Shown here piece by piece: positions 6,588 through 13,719 of a DNA stretch of 26,262 nt. Made by a program: the position numbers and the translations under genes. Each line of letters begins with the position of its first letter. The stretch's first letter is position 1. The stretch lies in the NCBI GenBank assembly GCA_034409055.1, contig DAOUMU010000134.1, positions 1 to 26,262 on the forward strand. Direction: 5' to 3'. This DNA is from DAOUMU01 sp034409055. GTDB lineage: Bacteria; Chloroflexota; Anaerolineae; 4572-78; J111. The notes beneath the pieces are model-generated. The model saw nothing but the letters and a program-made list of their open reading frames with translations. It was not told the origin of the DNA and made no database searches.

Positions 6588-8009
6588 CTAAATCCCTGCC
6601 AACTCCTGCCCGGCCTCCAGCAGTTCTTGCACCCGATCGCCGTGGGTCGTTTCGCAATAAATACGGAGTAGCGGCTCGGTGCCGGAAAAACGAACGATGA
6701 GCCAGCCCCCGTCTTCCAAATCAAACCGGAAGCCGTCGATGGTAACCAAACCGGTCACTTTCAGACCGGCCAACCGGTCGGGGTTGGCCTTTTGCATACG
6801 TTGTAACACCGCCTGGCGTTGGGCCGCATCGTAACTCAGATCAATGCGTTGGTAGTAGTGTGGACCGATTTGTGCAAAGAGATAATCGATCAAGCCGCGC
6901 ATAGTGCGTCCGGTCACAGCCATAAAGTCGAGCAAGTAGAGGCCGGAGACAAAACTATCCCGCTCGGGGATGTGATCGCCAAAGGCATAGCCGCCGCTTT
7001 CCTCACCCCCGAAAATGGCCCCAACATCGACCATTTTCGGCCCAACGTGTTTAAAGCCAATGGCAGTTTCGTATACCGGCAGGTTGTATTTGGCGGCCAG
7101 TTTGTTGGCCATCGTCGTACAGGTAATGGTCCGCACAATTGGGCCACGCAACTCCCGCACTTCTAAGCAGTAAAGCAGCAGGAGGGCATAAAGCTGCAAT
7201 GGGTTGACAAATTCGCCATGCTCATCCAACACCCCAACCCGATCCGCATCGCCATCGGCGGCCAGACCTACATCGGCTCCGGCTTTGACCGCTTCGGCCA
7301 GGGGGAACAGGTTATGGACCAACGGCTCCGGATTGTGCATACCCGGGAAGTTAGGATGAGGTTCGCCCCGCAACTCGGTTACAGTCGTCGTACCGTCAGC
7401 CAACAGTTGGGGCCAGAGACCACCGCCAGCGCCATGCATCGCGTCGACCACAACCTTGAGGCCAGCAGACCTGATGCGTTCAAAATTGGCCAGGGTGTTC
7501 AACTTGGCATAGTAGGCCGGCAGGGGATTGATGTCGGTCACCAATCCCTGGCGACGTGCCTCAGCGAGCGGTACCTGGAAAGCCTCAGCATCGTCCGGTA
7601 TCCGGGCTTCGATCGCTTTCACAATTTCGGGCCGGGCGGAGCCGGCATAGTCCGGTCTGAATTTGAACCCATTGTATTTACCGGGATTGTGACTGGCCGT
7701 AATGATGATACAGCCGGCAGCCTGTTTGTCAATAATGGTATAGGAGATGGTCGGGGTCGGCGTCGGACGATCACACAAATAAACGGGAATCTTGAAGGCG
7801 GCCAGGGTTGAGGCCGACACCTCAGCGAAATCTTTTGAGCCAAAGCGGGTATCATAACCAATGACAATACCCTGACGCTCATATCCCTGGCCAAGAAGGT
7901 ACTGGGCCAGGCCAGCCGCGCAGCGACGCACGTTAGCGTAAGTATAGGTATCGGCAATAACTGCTCGCCAACCGTCAGTACCAAATTTAATGGGGGACGA
8001 ATGGGTCAT
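6588..8009 (-). CDS. Phosphoglucomutase/phosphomannomutase
   Basis: This 473-residue alpha-D-phosphohexomutase has all four signature loops. TASHNPG at 104-110 contains the phosphorylated Ser106; DGDADR at 252-257 binds magnesium; GGEESGG at 334-340 recognises the sugar; and RFSGTEP at 440-446 binds phosphate. It interconverts hexose 1- and 6-phosphates, and would supply glucose-1-P or mannose-1-P for nucleotide sugars used by glycosyltransferases such as those at 2013-4456 and by the mannose-1-phosphate guanylyltransferase at 20755. It is separated from tatD by 1 bp and shares its promoter. The sequence does not distinguish glucose from mannose specificity. Confidence 0.92.
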   Translation of the reverse strand: MTHSSPIKFGTDGWRAVIADTYTYANVRRCAAGLAQYLLGQGYERQGIVIGYDTRFGSKDFAEVSASTLAAFKIPVYLCDRPTPTPTISYTIIDKQAAGCIIITASHNPGKYNGFKFRPDYAGSARPEIVKAIEARIPDDAEAFQVPLAEARRQGLVTDINPLPAYYAKLNTLANFERIRSAGLKVVVDAMHGAGGGLWPQLLADGTTTVTELRGEPHPNFPGMHNPEPLVHNLFPLAEAVKAGADVGLAADGDADRVGVLDEHGEFVNPLQLYALLLLYCLEVRELRGPIVRTITCTTMANKLAAKYNLPVYETAIGFKHVGPKMVDVGAIFGGEESGGYAFGDHIPERDSFVSGLYLLDFMAVTGRTMRGLIDYLFAQIGPHYYQRIDLSYDAAQRQAVLQRMQKANPDRLAGLKVTGLVTIDGFRFDLEDGGWLIVRFSGTEPLLRIYCETTHGDRVQELLEAGQELAGI

Positions 8010-8050
8010 TCTCTTTATTATCCCTATGTGATATTATGATGTTAAGGAAA

Positions 8051-8079
8051 AGTATACCAAAGGCAAAAAGGGGGAGCAA
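8051..8079 (-). promoter_or_regulatory. Sigma-70 type promoter for the phosphohexomutase-tatD operon
   Basis: Minus strand -35 TTGCTC (8079-8074), 17-bp spacer, -10 TATACT (8056-8051). Transcription would start about 35 bases before ATG 8009. The -10 is good; the -35 is weak. Confidence 0.5.
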
Positions 8080-8194
8080 ATAGATAGTTGTTCCCCAACC
8101 GTGTCATCCTCAGCAGCAGGCCAGATCTTTTTCCAGTTTGACATTTGAGTATGGGTTATCATCCTAACGGACGATTGTTTCTAAGTTTAATCAT

Positions 8195-8223
8195 TCGACA
8201 CTTTTTGAGCCATAGTCTATAAT
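8195..8223 (+). promoter_or_regulatory. Strong sigma-70 type promoter for the ATPase operon
   Basis: Plus strand -35 TCGACA (8195-8200), 17-bp spacer, and a perfect -10 TATAAT (8218-8223): 11 of 12 consensus bases. Predicted start is near 8230, leaving a leader of about 210 nt that contains both inverted palindromic repeats before ATG 8439. Confidence 0.65.
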
Positions 8224-8235
8224 ATTTTGACATCA

Positions 8236-8371
8236 TGGGAATTTTCTTTTTCGTAGGTCCCGCATCCCCATGCGGGGGCCGGGCATAGGGATGCCCTCTC
8301 TACGAGAGAGGGGCTTTTTCGTAGGTCCCGCATCCTCATGCGAGGGCCGGGCTCTACAAGAGAGATAAATT
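8236..8371. repeat. Two palindromic repeat copies, inverted relative to 5469-5813
   Basis: Reverse complement copies of the 5469-5813 repeat. The first (about 8236-8312) is complete, with arms CGCATCCCCATGCG and GCATAGGGATGC and the tail TTTTCTTTTTCGTAGG. The second (about 8313-8371) keeps TTTTTCGTAGG and one hairpin half but has lost the second GCATNGGGATGC arm. Together with the other array they bracket tatD and the phosphohexomutase gene in opposite orientations. The rest of 8010-8438 holds only the two promoters and no gene. Confidence 0.88.
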
Positions 8372-8438
8372 TACCGTAAGTTGGGCAGATTGAGACTCTT
8401 TTCCTGGCCTCACCCAACTGGTCAGGCTAAAAAGTGGG

Positions 8439-11072
8439 ATGCAAATGCCTACCGAAACTGAGACATTTATAGTTAATCCCTATATTGCCGGAGTGCCGGT
8501 CAAAGACCCGGCCATGTTCTTTGGTCGGGAGGACGTGTATGCCTGGTTACGCCAGCACCTGCGGGGCAAATATCAGGACAATATTATTGTGCTGTATGGC
8601 GAACGGCGCACGGGAAAAACCTCCATTCTTTACCAGATGAAAGAACGGTTGGGCGACGACCACTACGTACCCATCTTGCTGGATTTGCAGGGGATGGACC
8701 TGGAGGGTATGGATGGCTTGTTATGGGAAGTGGCCCGTAAAATTGCCCTGGGACTGCGGGGGGTAGAAGGCGTGCCCTTGTTAGACAGGCCGGCTCGCCG
8801 CGATTTTGAGAAGAACCCACGCGAGCAGTTTGAAAATATTTTCCTGCCCCCGGTAATTGCTGCCCTGGGAGGACGTCATCTGTTACTGATGTTTGACGAA
8901 ACAAACCGCCTGGAAGAGAAAGTTCAGGTGGGTGAGCTGCCTCCTGACGTCTGCAACTACCTGCGCGCTTTGACCCAACACACGAACTACCTGGATTTTA
9001 TCTTTGCGCTGGGTAGTCGGGTTGAGGAAGCCCGGCGCTCTTCGGAACTATTTGATTTGGCGGTTTATCGCAAGATCAGCTTTTTGGACCCGGATTTTGC
9101 CGAAGATCTCATTACCCGACCGGTGTCCAAATATTATGCCTATACCCGGCCAGCCATCGAGCGAATTTTGCGCCTCACCGCAGGCCACCCCTACTATACC
9201 CAACTGCTGTGCCACAATCTGTTTACCTATTGGAATGACCATAAACCAAAACAGTTGGATGTGGCAGATGTAGAGGCCGTTCTGCCTGACGCAATGGAAC
9301 AAAGTACCCCGAATCTACAATTTGTGTGGGAAGCCTCAACGCCGGTAGAAAGAGCTATTCTGGCCGCTCTGGCAGACACGGCACCACGATATCGGGCCGG
9401 CGTGATGCGTCGAAACGTGGATCGGGCCCTCCGTAAGGCCAAGTTGTACCCTCCGGCCGGTGAGGTGACGACTGGCCTCAAAACCCTTTTTGAGCGAGAC
9501 GTGATCAACAACCAAGAACCCTACGAATTTCGAGTGGGGTTATTGCAACGATGGTTAAGGGAGTTCAAGCAACTGGCTTGGGTACGCGAGGAACTGGGAA
9601 AAGTGGCCAAAGAGTGGGAACACCACGAGCGGCAACGCCAGGCCAAAACTCCGGTCGAGCGAGTCCGGCGCTGGACAGCGCTGGTACTGGCCGGGTTACT
9701 GTTGGGTGTGCTGATTTATACCGGCATTTTGGTCCAAAATCTTCAGGAAACCAGAGAACAATCAATGGCCGCCCTTGATGCTGCTGAGGCCCTGCGATTA
9801 ACCGAGGTAGCCCAGTTAGAGGCAACCATTATTGCCGCCAGCACGGAAGTAGCAGCGGCCGAAGCAGAAGCAGAAGGAAATCCTCAGGAAGTGGCTCAAA
9901 TTCGGGCCACAGCTCAGGCCGCTGAAGCCATGGCCGCCATTGCCCTGGCCCGAGTGACCGAAGTTTCCCAAAAAGAAGCCACTGCGATTGCTGCGGTGAC
10001 CGAAGCCGTCAGGTTGGATCAGGCCGGTCAAGAGGCAGCCGCCGCCGTTGCTCAAGCCACCGCTACGGCTGCCCAGGCTGAGGCAGAGGCTCTGGGAAGC
10101 ATTACGCCTGTACCCTCTGACACACCACTGCCACCGGATACAGCCACCCCTACCCCCAGCCCTACGGCAACACCTCGACCAATTTTTACGCCTACCCCTG
10201 CCATCCGGGGACGCCTAGCGATTCCCATATACAACGGCGAACGTTACGACATCCATATCTATGCTGTCCCAAATGGCGGTTTATTGGGCAAGATTCGAGA
10301 CGCCCGCCAACCAAGCTTTCGGAAAACTGATGGTCAACTCGCGGTTAATGCCGAAGAGGATAGAGCCATCTGGATATACGACGCGGACGGTCTTAACGGT
10401 CGTTCGGTCAGCTTCTCTACCGGCGATAGCCACCCTGCCTGGCAGCCAGATGGACAGGGTCTGGTCTACAACAACAACCGGACGTTCTTTAGAGACGGGC
10501 GTTTTGTTTGGAGTATTTTCGTTCAAGATACAATCAATCAGCCCGCCAGTAGTCAGGATGTCCAAAGACTGGCCGGTGACATTCTGGACGCCTTTAGCCC
10601 CCTCTACCCCCTGTGGGCGGTCGACGATCAAATCATATTTTATGCATGCAACTACTGGCTGGCCGGTGGGGGGGGGCAGTGTGGTGTTTGGCGGACAAAA
10701 TCTACCGCCACGATCGACGGTGACGGGTTTTGCCTACCCGAAAGTGTCACGAGTCAACAAGAAATCCCCACCGATACGCATGACCGTCGTCTGCTGGTGA
10801 TGGGCAACAACGAGGGAAATTGGGAAGTCTACCTGGGATCTATTGAAGGCGGACCACTTACAAATTTATCGGACCACCCGACTAACGACGGTTTAGGAAC
10901 TTTTTCGCCAGACGGGCGCTGGGTAGCCTTCATCTCCAGCCGAGATGGTCAGTGGGGCATCTGGACCATACCGGTTATTGGTGGTGAAGCCACCCGGCTC
11001 CCCATCAATGACCTCAGATTTGGTAACGGTGATCGCAACTGGACCACCGAACGCATCTCATGGGGGCCATAA
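8439..11072 (+). CDS. Membrane STAND-like ATPase with coiled coil and extracytoplasmic TolB-like propeller
   Basis: This 877-residue protein has a clear layout. Residues 1-380 are an AAA/STAND-type ATPase: FFGREDVYAWLRQHL, Walker A GERRTGKTS at 54-62, Walker B LLLMFDE at 148-154, and TAGHPYYTQLLCHNL near 250 (the G-x-P motif of STAND ATPases), then a winged-helix-like part. One transmembrane helix (about 413-433) follows basic residues, so the ATPase should be cytosolic. Residues 434-553 are an Ala/Glu-rich coiled coil and 554-590 a Thr/Pro linker. Residues 590-877 are a propeller with repeats such as HPAWQPDGQGLVY and GTFSPDGRWVAFISSRDG. By family logic the outside propeller would bind a ligand and the ATPase relay the signal; this is inference. 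A second ATPase gene follows after 19 bp. The start has a weak ribosome-binding site, and ATG 8445 is also possible. Confidence 0.82.
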   Translation: MQMPTETETFIVNPYIAGVPVKDPAMFFGREDVYAWLRQHLRGKYQDNIIVLYGERRTGKTSILYQMKERLGDDHYVPILLDLQGMDLEGMDGLLWEVARKIALGLRGVEGVPLLDRPARRDFEKNPREQFENIFLPPVIAALGGRHLLLMFDETNRLEEKVQVGELPPDVCNYLRALTQHTNYLDFIFALGSRVEEARRSSELFDLAVYRKISFLDPDFAEDLITRPVSKYYAYTRPAIERILRLTAGHPYYTQLLCHNLFTYWNDHKPKQLDVADVEAVLPDAMEQSTPNLQFVWEASTPVERAILAALADTAPRYRAGVMRRNVDRALRKAKLYPPAGEVTTGLKTLFERDVINNQEPYEFRVGLLQRWLREFKQLAWVREELGKVAKEWEHHERQRQAKTPVERVRRWTALVLAGLLLGVLIYTGILVQNLQETREQSMAALDAAEALRLTEVAQLEATIIAASTEVAAAEAEAEGNPQEVAQIRATAQAAEAMAAIALARVTEVSQKEATAIAAVTEAVRLDQAGQEAAAAVAQATATAAQAEAEALGSITPVPSDTPLPPDTATPTPSPTATPRPIFTPTPAIRGRLAIPIYNGERYDIHIYAVPNGGLLGKIRDARQPSFRKTDGQLAVNAEEDRAIWIYDADGLNGRSVSFSTGDSHPAWQPDGQGLVYNNNRTFFRDGRFVWSIFVQDTINQPASSQDVQRLAGDILDAFSPLYPLWAVDDQIIFYACNYWLAGGGGQCGVWRTKSTATIDGDGFCLPESVTSQQEIPTDTHDRRLLVMGNNEGNWEVYLGSIEGGPLTNLSDHPTNDGLGTFSPDGRWVAFISSRDGQWGIWTIPVIGGEATRLPINDLRFGNGDRNWTTERISWGP

Positions 11073-11091
11073 TAGCAGGAGACAAAAATTA

Positions 11092-12783
11092 ATGAGCATT
11101 AGTCCTTTTAGTTACGGCAGACCCATCGACGACCCAGAACGGTTTATTGGTCGCCGTCGCGAAATTGAGCAAATTTACAGCCGTCTACTATCAGCTTGTG
11201 AATCAACCTCCATCGTGGGCGAGCGGCGCACGGGTAAAACTTCCTTACTCAAGATTTTGGCTCACCCGGATACGCAAATTAAATTTGGTCTCGATCCCAC
11301 AAAGTACACCTTCATTTACCAAGATTTTCAATTTCTGGAGGACGGTACCGTCCCCACCCGCTTCTGGCAACGTGTCCTGCGGGCCATCCGGCGCGCTCTC
11401 AAAACTCACCAAGAGGTGGTAGCCGAAATCGAGTTTGCCCTAAAAGCGGAAACTATCGACAACTACACCCTGGATGACATTTTTACCCTGGTAGATGAAG
11501 CAGGTCTAAGTGTTGTGTTGCTGCTGGATGAGTTTGAGAATGTCACGCGTAATCCGCATTTTGACAACGATTTTTTTGGCGGCTTGCGTGCCCTGGCCAT
11601 TCACCATAACCTGGCCCTCATTACTTCTAGCCGTCTGGACCTGGTCGAACTGACTCATTCGGAATCGCTGCGCTCTTCTCCATTTTTTAACATCTTCGCT
11701 ACCATCAACCTACGTTCTTTCTCAGAGAAGGAAGCCTCAGAGCTTATCGATAGTTACCTGTCTAATAGTGAGGTCAGGTTTTCCTCCAAAGAGTTAAATT
11801 TGGTATTTACCCTGGCTGGCTACCATCCTTATCTATTACAGATGGTTGGCCATCACCTCCTTGCCGCCCACCAACAGGGGCTAGATGATACGGCCCGTTC
11901 CCACTACGTGATGGATCAGGTACGCCGCGAGGCTGATCCTCTCTTCCAGGACTACTGGCATAACTCCAGCCCCTCCCAGCAAACCTTGCTGGTCGTGCTG
12001 GCGATGCGCGAGTTGGAGGGCAAAGGAGAGGAAGATACCATCAAAAATCTGGAGGATTTTTACAACCGCACGCCCCAGGTGATCACCGACCTGGAACGAC
12101 GTACCCTGGTCATTAAAAATCCTGAAACTTCCGCCTGCCAGCTTTTTTCAACCGAATTACGTGAGTGGATTGCCGATGAAATTGTCGGTGATGTCGACGA
12201 TCTTCGGGCCTGGCGAACCTGGCAAACAGATGAGACGCTGGTGGGAGTGCTACCGCTTAATCTGCAAAATATGTTGGTACAAGTGATTCGTGGTCTCAAC
12301 CCCACTTACCGCGAAACACTGGGGAATTGGCTTGTGGAACCCTCGACCGCTATGGCTTCACTGGAGTTGGTGGAAACCTTCGTCACTCGCTACGAGCATT
12401 ATAAGGTCACCCGTCCCGAACGTGAAACTGCCCCGGCTGTGGCCAGCACACAGGCGCCGGCGGTCAATCCACCAAAAGGTCTGTTTGCCAGGGTCAGCCA
12501 ACGACTGGCCAGCCAGTCGTCAAATGCACCGGCCGAGTCTGACAATCTGGAGCAGGCGATTGAGTCTCTGGACAAACAACAACGGGACCAAATGATCTAT
12601 TCCCTAAAACGTCGATTAATTCGGTATAGCGGAAACTTAAATAGACTTCTGGAAGAAGTAGCCACGTACGGCAGTCGCAGTAGCGCCCCCTTGAAGCTAC
12701 AAAATGAGATCGAGGAAATTGAAACGACCATTACCAAGTTAAAGAAGGATCTGGATACCTTAGAGCACCAGGAAGAGGTTTAA
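11092..12783 (+). CDS. Soluble STAND-like AAA ATPase with winged helix and C-terminal helical adaptor-like module
   Basis: The protein has 563 residues from ATG 11092, with AGGAG ten bases upstream. An open frame extends further upstream but has no such site and overlaps the previous gene. Residues 1-280 parallel the upstream protein: GRPIDDPERFIGRRREIE, Walker A GERRTGKTS at 43-51, Walker B VVLLLDEFEN at 141-150, an S-S-R sensor region near 180, and LAGYHPYLLQMVGHHLL near 242. A winged-helix region follows (about 290-360), then a less conserved segment and a Pro/Ala linker (440-490). The last 55 residues form a helical hairpin (NLNRLLEEVATYG ... LQNEIEEIETTITKLKKDL). It resembles short C-terminal modules on bacterial STAND, CHAT and TIR conflict proteins; this match is from memory and tentative. 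No membrane segment or enzymatic effector is seen. Confidence 0.8.
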   Translation: MSISPFSYGRPIDDPERFIGRRREIEQIYSRLLSACESTSIVGERRTGKTSLLKILAHPDTQIKFGLDPTKYTFIYQDFQFLEDGTVPTRFWQRVLRAIRRALKTHQEVVAEIEFALKAETIDNYTLDDIFTLVDEAGLSVVLLLDEFENVTRNPHFDNDFFGGLRALAIHHNLALITSSRLDLVELTHSESLRSSPFFNIFATINLRSFSEKEASELIDSYLSNSEVRFSSKELNLVFTLAGYHPYLLQMVGHHLLAAHQQGLDDTARSHYVMDQVRREADPLFQDYWHNSSPSQQTLLVVLAMRELEGKGEEDTIKNLEDFYNRTPQVITDLERRTLVIKNPETSACQLFSTELREWIADEIVGDVDDLRAWRTWQTDETLVGVLPLNLQNMLVQVIRGLNPTYRETLGNWLVEPSTAMASLELVETFVTRYEHYKVTRPERETAPAVASTQAPAVNPPKGLFARVSQRLASQSSNAPAESDNLEQAIESLDKQQRDQMIYSLKRRLIRYSGNLNRLLEEVATYGSRSSAPLKLQNEIEEIETTITKLKKDLDTLEHQEEV

Positions 12784-12788
12784 ACAAA

Positions 12789-12814
12789 ACACCCCCTGAT
12801 TTTTCAGGGGGTGT
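12789..12814. terminator. Bidirectional hairpin terminator
   Basis: A perfect 11-bp stem ACACCCCCTGA/TCAGGGGGTGT with a TTTT loop starts 6 bp after the ATPase stop. On the minus strand it is followed by TTTTGTTT, so it is a better intrinsic terminator for the converging gene at 12845. On the plus strand the tract after it is AACAGA, without a U-run. Confidence 0.75.
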
Positions 12815-12844
12815 AACAGATGAAAGCAGATTATCTGAGACAGA

Positions 12845-13444
12845 CTACCGCTGAGCCACGAACTGTGGAACATTAAAGGAACGAGCAATCATTTCAATTG
12901 CCTTCTGTTCGCCAACACCGCTCACAACGAAAGCAGAGTCGCCCGTGTCGATGTAAAAGGTGGTTATCTGATCGCCATTTATATTAGAGAGGGTAATTAC
13001 CCGCTCGGCCGAAAACCCGTGAACGGTGAGCAATTGGCGACTGAGCACCTGGTCGTTACCCAGACTGCGATCAACAAAAGGCCCCAAACCATCCGACGGT
13101 AATGGACCAACCACTTCCACTTTAACTTGAGTGACACCATCTGGAGCCTGGAAAGAGACGACATTGGCTGAGAGTTGGACCTTATCCCAATCGAGCGGGT
13201 AGCTAATATGATAGCCAAAGGTGTCATCTTCAAATATCACCGCCTGGTCAACCACAGCTTGCACCTCAGACGCTTCAATCTCTTGAATAGTGGTTGCCTG
13301 CACACTGAGCGGGGCTTTAACTGGGGCTGGATCCGGTACAGCCGCTACGGCTTCCATTTCAGATTGGACCAGGCGATAGCCAGCCATCAAAACGGCTCCA
13401 CAAATAATCCCTATCACTAAGACCCATCGAATAACCTTCATCAT
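12845..13444 (-). CDS. Membrane-anchored protein with PsbP/Mog1-like domain, function unknown
   Basis: The protein has about 199 residues from ATG 13444; the next codon is also ATG, and an upstream alternative at 13513 would add residues before the hydrophobic segment. It starts with a short basic stretch and a hydrophobic helix (IRWVLVIGIICGAVLMAGY), an uncleaved signal anchor or signal peptide. The domain outside begins FEDDTFGYHISYPLDWD, the usual opening of PsbP/PsbP-like and related stress-protein domains, followed by alternating beta strands (VVSFQAPDG, TQVKVEVVG, TTFYIDTGDSAFVVSGV). It has no clear catalytic residues. It probably sits on the outer face of the membrane; its role is not known. 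It converges on the ATPase operon. Confidence 0.6.
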   Translation of the reverse strand: MMKVIRWVLVIGIICGAVLMAGYRLVQSEMEAVAAVPDPAPVKAPLSVQATTIQEIEASEVQAVVDQAVIFEDDTFGYHISYPLDWDKVQLSANVVSFQAPDGVTQVKVEVVGPLPSDGLGPFVDRSLGNDQVLSRQLLTVHGFSAERVITLSNINGDQITTFYIDTGDSAFVVSGVGEQKAIEMIARSFNVPQFVAQR

Positions 13445-13477
13445 TGTACCCCACGAGCTTGTTTGAAATGGTGAATA

Positions 13478-13483
13478 ATTATA
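13478..13483 (-). promoter_or_regulatory. -10 box for the PsbP-like gene
   Basis: TATAAT on the minus strand about 35 bases before ATG 13444. No convincing -35 is seen at the usual spacing, so support is weak. Confidence 0.3.
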
Positions 13484-13598
13484 ATTTCTCTCCTGACAAT
13501 ACCAGTATGCCATAAAAGCCGTTAAAATACATCAGCCGAATGGAGATAATTTTGGCTAGAGGAATGATGTATATGAGGATAGGACGATATGCTTATAG

Positions 13599-13618
13599 AC
13601 TAGGCATATTGGCCTAGT
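13599..13618. promoter_or_regulatory. Operator-like dyad upstream of dgt
   Basis: Perfect inverted repeat ACTAGGC-N6-GCCTAGT, about 100 bp before the dgt start. The form fits a dimeric regulator site. It is followed by a second inverted pair, TGTTCATCC (13618-13626) and GGATGAACA (13682-13690), the right arm of which lies inside the promoter spacer. Confidence 0.4.
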
Positions 13619-13668
13619 GTTCATCCAGCACAAGAATGACTGAATATAAGACATTGAACGGGGCGCCA

Positions 13669-13715
13669 TTGTTTCAGTCAGGGATGAACATGTTATAATA
13701 GTTCTCAAGGAGGTG
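13669..13715 (+). promoter_or_regulatory. dgt promoter and Shine-Dalgarno
   Basis: A perfect -10 TATAAT (13694-13699) has a weak -35 candidate TTGTTT (13669-13674) at 19 bp. AGGAGGTG (13708-13715) lies five bases before ATG 13720. The leader would be only about 14 nt, beginning just before the ribosome-binding site. Confidence 0.6.
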
Positions 13716-13719
13716 AACA

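Noticed and set aside
6587..6724. A 46-residue N-terminal extension of TatD
   Set aside because: It lies wholly inside the phosphohexomutase coding sequence; the TatD signature begins right after ATG 6586, which has a ribosome-binding site.
8138..8166. A TTGACA at 8138-8143 as the -35 of the ATPase promoter
   Set aside because: No acceptable -10 occurs at 16-18 bp spacing; the 8195-8223 pair is far better.
8217..8417. A 66-codon minus-strand frame through the inverted repeats
   Set aside because: It is created by translating the palindromic repeat and has no start signals or relatives that I recognise.
12845..13444. Lipoprotein signal in the PsbP-like protein
   Set aside because: The only Cys in the hydrophobic segment is preceded by G-I-I, which does not fit a lipobox, so a plain anchor or signal peptide is preferred.
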